From DATKEH01 sp035546355 (lineage in GTDB: Bacteria; Acidobacteriota; Thermoanaerobaculia; Multivoradales; JAIOJS01): a stretch of 32,201 bases of DNA. The notes beneath the pieces were generated by a model, which was given only the letters and a program-made list of their open reading frames with translations, was not told the DNA's origin and did no database searches. The position numbers and the translations under genes are program-made. The DNA is taken from NCBI GenBank assembly GCA_035546355.1, contig DATKEH010000302.1, positions 1-32,201 on the forward strand. The letters run 5' to 3'. This document shows, piece by piece, positions 18,002 to 24,902 of this stretch (its first letter is position 1; each line of letters begins with the position of its first letter).

Positions 18002-20253
18002 CCCATCGCAACCCTCGCCTCCGCTTGTCCCTGCTGGCGACCCTGGCGATCGCCCTCGCGGCCCCACCGGCGTCCGCGCGGGTGGTCGCCATCGGCGACG
18101 TCCACGGCTCGCTCGACGGCCTGCAGTCGATCCTCGGCACCGCCGGGCTGCTCGACGCCGAGGGCCACTGGGCCGGCGGCGACGCCACCCTGGTGCAGAC
18201 CGGCGACCTGCTCGACCGCGGCGTCGACGTGCGCGGCGTCATGGACCTGCTCATGCGCCTCCAGCCGGAGGCCAAGGCGGCAGGCGGCGAGGTCGTGGTG
18301 CTCCTGGGCAACCACGAGATCATGAACCTGATGCTGGAGCCGCGGGACGTCAACCCCAGGGCCTACGCCTCCTTCGCGGCCGAGGAGCGACCCGGGCAGC
18401 GGGAGGAGGCCTGGGACGCCTGGGTGGAGCAGCAGAAGCGGCTGGCCCGCTGGCAGAGCCAGCGCGTGCCGCACTCGACCGCCGAGGAGCGCGAGCGCTG
18501 GCTGAAGGACCATCCGCCGGGCTACTTCGCCTACCTCGAGGCGCTCGGGCCCGAAGGCGTCTACGGCAAGTGGCTGCGTGGGCTGGACACGGCGGCGGTG
18601 CACGCCGACACCCTGTTCCTGCACGGCGGGGTCAGCGAGCAGCTTCGCCCGCGCAAGCTCGCGGCGCTGAACAAGGCGGTGCGGGAGGAGATCGCCACCT
18701 TCGACCGCAATCGCGAATACCTGCTGCAGCAGCAGGTCATCCTGCCGTTCTCGACCCTCGGCGAGATGTCGCAGGCGGTGGTGCACCACCAGGGCTGGCT
18801 GGGGTCCCGTCCCGCCGGCACCGTCCCCGAGGCGACCCAGATGTTCATGGCCCGGACGCTGCGGGACTTCATGAGCATGCGCGACTGGCTGTCGTTCAGC
18901 CCGCAGGGCCCGGTCTGGTACCGCGGCCACACCGAGGACGGGGCGACGGCCGAGGCGGAGCTCGACAAGGCCCTGCGCGACTTCGGCGTCGGCCACATGG
19001 TGGTGGGGCACTCGTCGCCGCGCCACCGCCCGGAGATCGACCTGCGCTACGGCGGCAAGCTGTTCCTGATCGACACCGGCATGCTGGTCGAGTTCTACCG
19101 CGGCCGCCCCTCGGCGCTCGAGATCGCCGGCGGGCGGTTCACCGCCGTCTACCCCAACGAACAGCTGGTGCTGCTCGATACGGCGCCACCGTCGCCGACC
19201 AGCGAGCGGATCGGCGACGCCGGCCCGTCGCCGGTGGTCTTCGCCGTCGACCGCGGCCAGCTGCTGCGGCCGAGACCGGCGTCGACGCCCCGTGCCCAGG
19301 CCGGCGGACCGCCGGCCGCCCCGACGGGCGCGGCCCGCTACCTCGGCCTCGACGGACAGCCGCTGCCCTTCACCTCCGACGACGAGGTGCTCGAGTTCCT
19401 GCGCGAGGCCGACATCGTCGAGGTCAAGCGCATTCCGGTCGGCATCACCGAGCCGCGCAAGGTGCTGCTCGAGCGCAACGGCGTCCGCGCCCATGCCGTG
19501 TTCCGCGACATCGACCTGGTGAAGCAGCGCCACCGGATGGCGGACGGCACCTTCGTCCTGGACTTCCGCGACACCTACAAGAACGAAGTCGCCGCCTACG
19601 AGCTGTCCCGTCTGCTCGGGCTCGATCTGGTGCCGCCGACGGTGATCCGCAAGCTGCAGCGCTTCGGCACCGGCTCGCTGCAGCTGTGGGTCGAGGGCGC
19701 GATGACCGAGGTGGACCGCCGGGAGAAGAGCCTGGAGGCGCCCGACCAGAGCGTCTACAAGCGCCAGCTGCACACCATGAACATCTGGGACAACCTGATC
19801 AACAACATCGACCGCAACCTCGGCAACGTGCTGATCGGCCCGGGCTGGACGGTGTGGTACATCGACCACACCCGCGCCTTCGGCCGCGAGCCGGAGCTGC
19901 CCAATCCGGAACGGGTGCGCCGCCTCGACCAGAGCCTCTACCAACGCCTCAAGGCGCTCGACGAGAAGGAGGTCAAGAAGGCGGTGACGCCGCACCTCGG
20001 GAGCTTCAACCTCAAGGGGCTGATGCAGCGGCGCGACGCGCTGGTCGAGCTCCTCGACCAGAAAGTGGCGGAGCAGGGGGCGGCGAAGGTCTTCTTCGGC
20101 GCGGGCCCGGAAGAGGAGGAGGAGGCTGCGCAGGACGTGCAAGAGCCGATGTTCCCGCCCTCTTCGGTGGCCCCCGACCTCTACCGCACCGTGCCCGAGG
20201 CGGAGGAGCAGCAGGAGGGGGAGCCCGACGAGCCGCAGCGCGAAGCGGCGTGA
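17998..20253 (+). CDS. Exported metallophosphatase fused to a C-terminal kinase-like domain
   Basis: A 751-residue protein from GTG 17998 with a Sec signal peptide (basic start, hydrophobic core, cleavage near ASA-RV, residues 25-29). The N-terminal half is a PPP/calcineurin-like phosphoesterase: GDVHG (33-37), GDLLDRG (69-75), GNHE (104-107), and downstream histidines in WYRGH and VVGHSSPRH. This resembles Shewanella-type bacterial PPP phosphatases. After a Pro/Ala-rich linker (about 420-450), the C-terminal domain is a paralogue of the protein at 10952: VEVKRIPVGI, AHAVFRDI, NEVAAYELSRLLG, SLQLWVEGAMTE, NIDRNLGN (D605, N610), YIDHTRAF (D623). It thus joins a phosphatase and a putative kinase outside the cytoplasm. 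An acidic Glu/Pro-rich tail follows. Confidence 0.82.
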   Translation: MTHRNPRLRLSLLATLAIALAAPPASARVVAIGDVHGSLDGLQSILGTAGLLDAEGHWAGGDATLVQTGDLLDRGVDVRGVMDLLMRLQPEAKAAGGEVVVLLGNHEIMNLMLEPRDVNPRAYASFAAEERPGQREEAWDAWVEQQKRLARWQSQRVPHSTAEERERWLKDHPPGYFAYLEALGPEGVYGKWLRGLDTAAVHADTLFLHGGVSEQLRPRKLAALNKAVREEIATFDRNREYLLQQQVILPFSTLGEMSQAVVHHQGWLGSRPAGTVPEATQMFMARTLRDFMSMRDWLSFSPQGPVWYRGHTEDGATAEAELDKALRDFGVGHMVVGHSSPRHRPEIDLRYGGKLFLIDTGMLVEFYRGRPSALEIAGGRFTAVYPNEQLVLLDTAPPSPTSERIGDAGPSPVVFAVDRGQLLRPRPASTPRAQAGGPPAAPTGAARYLGLDGQPLPFTSDDEVLEFLREADIVEVKRIPVGITEPRKVLLERNGVRAHAVFRDIDLVKQRHRMADGTFVLDFRDTYKNEVAAYELSRLLGLDLVPPTVIRKLQRFGTGSLQLWVEGAMTEVDRREKSLEAPDQSVYKRQLHTMNIWDNLINNIDRNLGNVLIGPGWTVWYIDHTRAFGREPELPNPERVRRLDQSLYQRLKALDEKEVKKAVTPHLGSFNLKGLMQRRDALVELLDQKVAEQGAAKVFFGAGPEEEEEAAQDVQEPMFPPSSVAPDLYRTVPEAEEQQEGEPDEPQREAA

Positions 20254-20270
20254 CGTCGCGGCCTCCCCCG

Positions 20271-20702
20271 ATGCGCGTCGCCCTCGCCTCCGACCACGCC
20301 GGCTTCCGCTACAAGCAGCGGATCGCCGAGCTGCTGCGACAGGAGGGGCACGAGGTGGTCGATTTCGGCACCGACTCCGAGGAGTCGGTCGACTACCCGC
20401 GCTTCGTTCGCCCGGCGGCGGAGGCGGTGGCGCGCGGCGACTGCGCGCGCGGCGTCGTGCTCGGCGGCTCGGGCAACGGCGAAGCGATGGCCGCCAACCG
20501 GGTGCGCGGCGTGCGCTGCGCCCTGTGCTGGAGCGCCGAGAGCGCCGAGCTGGCGCGGCGTCACAACGACGCCAACGTGCTGTCGCTGGGCGAGCGGCTG
20601 CTCCCCTGGGAGCTGGTGCGGGAGATCCTGCGCATCTGGCTGCAGACGCCCTTCGACGGCGGCCGCCACGCGCGCCGCGTCGCCCAGCTCGACGAGGCGT
20701 AG
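20271..20702 (+). CDS. rpiB: Ribose-5-phosphate isomerase B (LacA/RpiB family), mycobacterial-type active site
   Basis: A 143-residue protein. ATG 20271 is chosen because the family begins MxxALxSDHAG; an in-frame GTG at 20250 overlapping the previous stop (GTGA) would add seven residues. RpiB interconverts ribulose 5-phosphate and ribose 5-phosphate in the pentose phosphate pathway. Conserved segments are SDHAG, D-F-G-T, VDYPRF, GGSGNGEAMAANRVRGVRCAL and the HNDANVLSLGER loop. The E. coli-type catalytic cysteine position (CGTG) is GGSG here and a glutamate follows (GNGE), as in Mycobacterium tuberculosis RpiB, where glutamate acts as the base. The gene closes the operon; a REP cluster follows 8 bases later. 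Confidence 0.93.
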   Translation: MRVALASDHAGFRYKQRIAELLRQEGHEVVDFGTDSEESVDYPRFVRPAAEAVARGDCARGVVLGGSGNGEAMAANRVRGVRCALCWSAESAELARRHNDANVLSLGERLLPWELVREILRIWLQTPFDGGRHARRVAQLDEA

Positions 20703-20710
20703 GGGCCCCC

Positions 20711-20815
20711 GGGCCGGCGCGGAGGCCGGCCCCTACGCCGGTCGCAGGCCTCCGCCGGTCGTAGGGGCGGGGCTCCGGCCCCGCCCGGGCCGGCGCGGAG
20801 GCCGGCCCCTACGAC
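20711..20815. repeat. REP cluster 2: three copies between convergent rpiB and pcm
   Basis: A - copy at 20711-20737 (GGGCCGGC, GCGGAG, GCCGGCCC, tail CTACGCC), a + copy at 20758-20786 with a third stem type (GGGCGGGGC, TCCG, GCCCCGCCC, preceded by GTCGTAGG), and a - copy at 20787-20815 (GGGCCGGC, GCGGAG, GCCGGCCC, CTACGAC). The last two abut head-to-head with no spacer. The TAG of the GTCGTAGG tail in the last copy, read on -, is the stop codon of pcm. Confidence 0.9.
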
Positions 20816-21549
20816 CGCCGCCCGCCCCCGGGCCGGGCCGTGCTCTCGTCGTCCTCCCAACCCTCCTCACCGACCAGGGGCACGAAGCGCACCTCGCCGA
20901 GGTCCTCGTGCCGGAAGTCCTTCTCGCCCACCCGCCGCAGCCGCACCAGCGTCTGCAGCAGGCGGGTCGGCCCCACCGGGATCACCAGCCGGCCGCCGAT
21001 CGCCAACTGCCGCTGCAGCGCCGCGGGGACGTCCGGGCCGCCGGCGGCGACCACGATGGCGTCGTAGGGCGCCCGCTCCGGCCACCCCAGCGTGCCGTCG
21101 GCGTGCACCACCTCGATCTGGTCGTAGCCGAGCCCGGCCAGCCGCCGCCGCGCCTCGTCGGCGAGGCTGCGATGGCGCTCGACCGTGACCACCTCCGCCG
21201 CGACCTCGGCGAGCACCGCCGCCGCGTAGCCCGAGCCGGTGCCGATCTCGAGCACGCGGTCGTCGGGGCCCAGCTCGAGGGCCTCGGTCATCAAGGCCAC
21301 CATGTAGGGCTGCGAGATGGTCTGCCCCTCGGCGATGGGCAGCGGCGAGTCCTCGTAGGCGAGATCGCGCAGCTCCTGCCGCAGGAAGGGCTCGCGCGGC
21401 ACCCGCCGCATCGCCTCCAGGACCCTCTCGTCGCGCACGCCGCGGGCGGCGATCTGCCGCGACACCATCCGCTCGCGTTCGGTGGCGCGGCCACCCACGG
21501 CGAGGGTGCGCCGCCCGCCGTCGTCGTCACCTGCTCGCCTGGACTTCAT
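20809..21549 (-). CDS. pcm: Protein-L-isoaspartate O-methyltransferase
   Basis: A 246-residue SAM-dependent methyltransferase that starts repair of isoaspartyl residues in damaged proteins. The N-terminal family segment is MVSRQIAARGVRDERVLEAMRRVPREPF, then DSPLPIAEGQTISQPYMVA (substrate region), motif I VLEIGTGSGYAAAVLAE, VERHRSLA, and a RLVIPVGP segment near the end. ATG 21549 (MKSRRAG) is the start chosen; the frame is open to 21609, and an ATG further in (MVSRQ) is the latest that keeps the fold. The C-terminus GGGRRS ends at a stop supplied by a REP copy, which suggests the original 3' end was changed by the repeat. The gene is convergent with rpiB. Confidence 0.93.
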   Translation of the reverse strand: MKSRRAGDDDGGRRTLAVGGRATERERMVSRQIAARGVRDERVLEAMRRVPREPFLRQELRDLAYEDSPLPIAEGQTISQPYMVALMTEALELGPDDRVLEIGTGSGYAAAVLAEVAAEVVTVERHRSLADEARRRLAGLGYDQIEVVHADGTLGWPERAPYDAIVVAAGGPDVPAALQRQLAIGGRLVIPVGPTRLLQTLVRLRRVGEKDFRHEDLGEVRFVPLVGEEGWEDDESTARPGGGRRS

Positions 21550-21629
21550 GGCTGCCTGGGCCTCATGGCGCCCTCCGGGGCGCCACCGCGACAATAGCGC
21601 GTGCAACATGCGGACCTACCCGGGCGGGG

Positions 21630-21815
21630 CTACGGCGCCGCGAAGAGGGGGAACACCCACAGCCGGAGGGCTACCCACAGGGCGGCGAAGAAGGCGGCTA
21701 TCAGCAGGGCGGTGACCACCGCCTGGCGGCGGCCGAGGAAGTGGCGGGCGATCGCCGCCCCGCCGGCCGTGGCGATGACGGTGAACAGCGAGAAGAGCAG
21801 CGCGGCGCCGACCAC
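21630..21815 (-). CDS. Small membrane protein, two predicted transmembrane helices
   Basis: A 61-residue hydrophobic protein starting at GTG 21815, with GGGGAG just upstream (about 3-base spacing). Two hydrophobic segments (about residues 3-22 and 34-54) are separated by a basic loop HFLGRRQ, predicting a hairpin in the inner membrane. It begins 28 bases after xseB on the same strand and is followed by pcm. I do not recognise a family. The composition is clearly that of a membrane protein and differs from other frames in the region, which supports it as real. Confidence 0.6.
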   Translation of the reverse strand: MVGAALLFSLFTVIATAGGAAIARHFLGRRQAVVTALLIAAFFAALWVALRLWVFPLFAAP

Positions 21816-21843
21816 CGGCTCCCCTAGAGAGGCTCCACGGCAC

Positions 21844-22125
21844 TCACCCCTCGTCCTCCGCCCCCTCGAGCTGCTGCACGATCTGACTCACCTCCACCTC
21901 GGCGCGCCGGATCTTGGTACGGCACAGCTCGAGCAGCCGCGCCGCCCGCTTGAGCTCGGCGGCCAGCGCATCGATGTCGGTCTCCTCCCCCTCGATGCGC
22001 TGCAGGATCTCCTCGAGCTCGCTCATCGCCTCGGCGAAACCGGGAGCGCCGGCGGCATCCGCGGCAGCCACCGGCTCGGCGGGCTCTTCGCCCAACAGAT
22101 CGCGTTGACGCGTCGGATCGCTCAT
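21844..22125 (-). CDS. xseB: Exodeoxyribonuclease VII small subunit
   Basis: A 93-residue protein with the XseB core AMSELEEILQRIEGEETDIDALAAELKRAARLLELCRTKIRRAE, a helical hairpin that binds the large subunit. The N-terminal 30 residues are an Ala/Pro-rich extension; E. coli XseB is about 80 residues. ATG 22125 overlaps the xseA stop as ATGA, so translation is probably coupled and gives excess small subunit. Together with XseA it degrades single-stranded DNA from both ends. Confidence 0.93.
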   Translation of the reverse strand: MSDPTRQRDLLGEEPAEPVAAADAAGAPGFAEAMSELEEILQRIEGEETDIDALAAELKRAARLLELCRTKIRRAEVEVSQIVQQLEGAEDEG

Positions 22126-23483
22126 CGCTCCTCCACCCGGCTGGTGAGCCGCCCCGCGGCGAGCTCGGTGACGATTCGCTCCCCCGCGACCACCCCTCGG
22201 GGGGTGCGCAGCAGGGCACCCCCGGCGGTGCGGGTGATGCTGAAGCCCCGCTCCAGCACTCGCTGCGGCGCCAGCTCGCGGCACAGCCGCGCCAGCCCGT
22301 CGCAGCGGCCGATCGCCTCGCGCAGCCGCAGCCGGCCCGAGGCTACCACCCGCTCGGCGACGCGGCGGTGGGCGCGCTGCTGGCGCGCCAGCAGCCGCGG
22401 TACGGCGGCGGCCAGGCGCCGCTCGCCGGCGGCGAGCTCGGCCGCTACCCGGCGCAGGCGCTGGGTGGCGAGACGGGACAGCAGGCCGGCCATCTCCTCC
22501 ACCCGTTCTCCCTCGCGGCGCAGGCGCACGCCGGCGGAGCGCACCCCCTGCTCGGCGCCTCCCACCCCCTCGCGCGCCTCGCGCAGGCGCTCGCGGGCCC
22601 CTGCGCACAGCGCCTCCGCCGCCTCGGCGAGCCGGCGCTCGGCCGCCTCGACGCGGCGCACCAGGAACTGCCCCACCATGGTCGGCGTCTTGAGCGCGGT
22701 GTGCGCCACCAGGTCGGCGACCGACTGGTCGATCTCGTGACCGAGCCCGGTGAGCACCGGCACCGGCAGCCCGGCGATCGCCTCGGCGATGGCGCGGCTG
22801 TCGAAGGCCGCCAGGTCGCTGCGCGAGCCGCCGCCGCGGATCACCACCGCGCAGTCCACCCCCAGGCGCGCCACCGCCCGCAGCGCCGACACCACCTGGC
22901 GCTCGGCCTCGCGCCCCTGCACCGCGGCGTGCACCAGCAGCACCTGGAAGCAGTATCCGCTCTCACCGAGGGTGGCGAGGAAGTCGTGGTAGGCGGCGCT
23001 GTCGTGCGAGGTGACGAGGCCCAGGCGCAGCGGCAGCAGCGACAGCGCCAGGCCCTTGTTGCGCTCGAGCAGGCCGGCGGCGGCGAGGGCGGCGAGCGTC
23101 TCCTGGCGCCGCCGCGCCAGCAGGCCGAGCGTGAACACGGGGTCGACTTCGCGGGCGATCAGCTGCAGGCGCCCGCCGGCGGGGTAGAACTCGACCCGCC
23201 CGCGGCAGCGCAGGTCGACGCCATCGCGCAGCTCCTGGCCGGTCTCGGACAGCAGGCGCCGCACCCGCTGGAAGTCGGTGCGCCAGATGACGCCGTCGAT
23301 CTTGCCGACGATCTCGTCGCCCTGCCCCTTCTCCACCAGCTCGAAGTAGACGTGGCCGTTGCGGCTGGCGCGCAGCCGCTGCACCTCGCCGACCACCCAC
23401 ACCGCCGGGAACGCCTCGCCGAGCACGAGGCGGATCGCCTCGCCGAGCTCGGAGACGCGAAAGGTCGTCTCCCCGCCGCTCAC
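22122..23483 (-). CDS. xseA: Exodeoxyribonuclease VII large subunit
   Basis: A 453-residue protein, normal size for the family. GTG 23483, overlapping the previous stop as GTGA, gives the expected N-terminus (FRVSELGEAIRLVLGEAFPAVWVVGEV), an OB-fold for DNA binding. The catalytic region contains GLVTSHDSAAYHDFL, VVIRGGGSRSDLAAFD and LTGLGHEIDQSVADLVAHTALKTPTMV, followed by long coiled-coil helices and a short C-terminal domain ending near GAVVAGERIVTEL-like sequence. The complex is a single-strand-specific exonuclease used in repair and recombination. The frame continues upstream to 23534, but that would run into the preceding gene. Confidence 0.95.
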   Translation of the reverse strand: MSGGETTFRVSELGEAIRLVLGEAFPAVWVVGEVQRLRASRNGHVYFELVEKGQGDEIVGKIDGVIWRTDFQRVRRLLSETGQELRDGVDLRCRGRVEFYPAGGRLQLIAREVDPVFTLGLLARRRQETLAALAAAGLLERNKGLALSLLPLRLGLVTSHDSAAYHDFLATLGESGYCFQVLLVHAAVQGREAERQVVSALRAVARLGVDCAVVIRGGGSRSDLAAFDSRAIAEAIAGLPVPVLTGLGHEIDQSVADLVAHTALKTPTMVGQFLVRRVEAAERRLAEAAEALCAGARERLREAREGVGGAEQGVRSAGVRLRREGERVEEMAGLLSRLATQRLRRVAAELAAGERRLAAAVPRLLARQQRAHRRVAERVVASGRLRLREAIGRCDGLARLCRELAPQRVLERGFSITRTAGGALLRTPRGVVAGERIVTELAAGRLTSRVEER

Positions 23484-24028
23484 CCGAAGGTCTTGAGCTC
23501 CGCCGCCGATTCCAGCGGGATGCCGTCGGCCCACTCCATGGCCTCCTGCTCGCCGACGGTCAGCTTGTCGACGAAGTCGCTCGCCTCGTCGCGGGTGCGG
23601 AACAGCCGCCAGATGTAGGTGTGCCCGGCGAGCGCCGTGAAGTAGGTGTAGTTGCGGGAGCTCTGCGACAGGTCGAACCCGAGGTCCTTGTCGCCGTTGC
23701 GGCCGACGCAGGCGACGGCCACCGAGCGGTAGGCCAGGGTGAGCGCCTTGAGGGCGTCCACGTAGTCCGACAGCTCCTCGCGCGACTGCGGCGAGTGCAA
23801 CACGGCGATGCGCGAGCTCTCCTCCTCGGCGAGCAGGGTGTAGGGGACGTCGTGGCGGTCCATCGCCTCCTTGGTCTCCTGGGTGGTGACGAAGACGTCC
23901 TCGGTGCCGTCGACCTTGTAGGCGATGGCGTAGAAGTCGCGCTCGAACTTGGCGAAGGCCTCGGCGAGGATACTCTCGTCCTCGATGGTGAAGTAGTAGA
24001 GGCGGTTCAGCAGATGACGGGCACTCAT
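23480..24028 (-). CDS. Conserved-looking hypothetical protein upstream of xseA
   Basis: A 182-residue soluble protein, ATG 24028, overlapping xseA by GTGA. I do not recognise the family. It has no signal peptide or membrane segment. The sequence is rich in aromatic and charged residues (RLYYFTIEDESILAEAF, YTYFTALAGHTYIWRLF) with a mixed alpha/beta look and codon use like its neighbours, which supports a real gene. GGAG lies about 11 bases before the start. Co-transcription with xseAB is likely, but a link to DNA repair is only positional. Confidence 0.75.
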   Translation of the reverse strand: MSARHLLNRLYYFTIEDESILAEAFAKFERDFYAIAYKVDGTEDVFVTTQETKEAMDRHDVPYTLLAEEESSRIAVLHSPQSREELSDYVDALKALTLAYRSVAVACVGRNGDKDLGFDLSQSSRNYTYFTALAGHTYIWRLFRTRDEASDFVDKLTVGEQEAMEWADGIPLESAAELKTFG

Positions 24029-24071
24029 GGACGCAGCGATCTCCGGGGTTGTGGGAGGGAGTAGGAAGCGC

Positions 24072-24746
24072 TCAAGCGGGCCCCGAGGTGTCCTCGAGAT
24101 AGCGCAGCAGGGCGCTGCGCTCCTCGGGGGCGATCTCGGACATGGGGAGCAGATAGGTCTCCCCGGGCGGCGGCAGCGGCACCCGCAAGGACGACAGTGA
24201 GCGGTCGAGGCCGCTGCAGTCGAAGGCCAGCAGCAGCGCCGTCAGCTGGTCGCACAGCCCCACCAGCTGGCTCCCCAGCTGGCTCTGCAAGGCGACGCGC
24301 AGATGGGACGGCAGCTCGATCGGCGTCACCTCGAAGCCGTCGAGCGAGGGGGTGAGCCGCAAGCGGGCCGGGATGCGGAACTGCTGGCGCGGCATCACCA
24401 CGCGGTCGGAGAGCGGCGAGACCATGCCCGCCAACTCGACGTCCCCCTCGACCACCCCGCCGCCCAGCACGTCGAGCAGCAGCTCGGCGCGATGGGTGCC
24501 GTCTCCCACCGGCGACAGCAGCACCTCGTGCCCCGCCACCACCAGGTGGCTGCTGGGGGACTGCAGCCGCACCACCAGCGGCCCCTGCTGCACCGGCGCC
24601 AGGTCCGGGGCGAGGTCGCTGTAGGTGCGGTTGAGCCGCGCGAAGGTGAACGACTGCCCCGCCGGCGCGGCGGCGCGGGCGGCCGCGACGGCCAACGCGG
24701 CAGCGCCCAGGGTCGCCACGATGGAGCACAACAGGGTCCGCTTCAC
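24072..24746 (-). CDS. Secreted hypothetical protein
   Basis: A 224-residue protein starting at GTG 24746, with AGGGG next to the start. The N-terminus (MKRTLLCSIVATLGAAALAVAAARAAAPA) is a clear signal peptide. The mature part is predicted to be beta-rich (LVVRLQSPSSHLVVAGHEVLL, ELLLDVLGGGVVEGDVELAG) followed by a helical segment with two cysteines (LVGLCDQL, FDCSGL) that could pair in the periplasm. I do not recognise a family. It lies between the VWFA gene (156 bases upstream, gap filled with REPs) and the hypothetical at 23480 (43 bases downstream). Confidence 0.7.
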   Translation of the reverse strand: MKRTLLCSIVATLGAAALAVAAARAAAPAGQSFTFARLNRTYSDLAPDLAPVQQGPLVVRLQSPSSHLVVAGHEVLLSPVGDGTHRAELLLDVLGGGVVEGDVELAGMVSPLSDRVVMPRQQFRIPARLRLTPSLDGFEVTPIELPSHLRVALQSQLGSQLVGLCDQLTALLLAFDCSGLDRSLSSLRVPLPPPGETYLLPMSEIAPEERSALLRYLEDTSGPA

Positions 24747-24761
24747 CCCTAAAGAGTAGCA

Positions 24762-24900
24762 GGCCTGCGAACCGGCGTAGCGGCCGGCCCGAGCGCCGGC
24801 CCGGGCGGGGACGGAGCCCCGCCCCTACGACGATCCGTGACAGCTCGAACGCTCGCAGGGCCTGCGAACCGGCGTAGGGGCCGGCCTCCGCGCCGGCCCG
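24762..24900. repeat. REP cluster 3 between two co-directional genes, with a 19-bp direct repeat
   Basis: A + copy at 24777-24801 (GTAGC, GGCCGGC, CCGAGC, GCCGGCC), a - copy at 24803-24831 (GGGCGGGG, ACGGAG, CCCCGCCC, CTACGAC) and a + copy at 24872-24899 (GCGTAG, GGGCCGGC, CTCCGC, GCCGGCCC). The 19-mer GGCCTGCGAACCGGCGTAG precedes both + copies (24762-24780 and 24859-24877), so the unit that duplicated was larger than the palindrome. The second 19-mer also takes part in a short palindrome TCGCAGG-G-CCTGCGA (24853-24867). Confidence 0.88.
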
Positions 24901-24902
24901 CC

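Noticed and set aside
11638..20142. Very long open frames on - (11638-14763, 15542-17575, 17680-20142) opposite the operon
   Set aside because: No domain, His/Gln/Arg-rich compositions typical of antisense frames in GC-rich DNA; the + frames have clear families.
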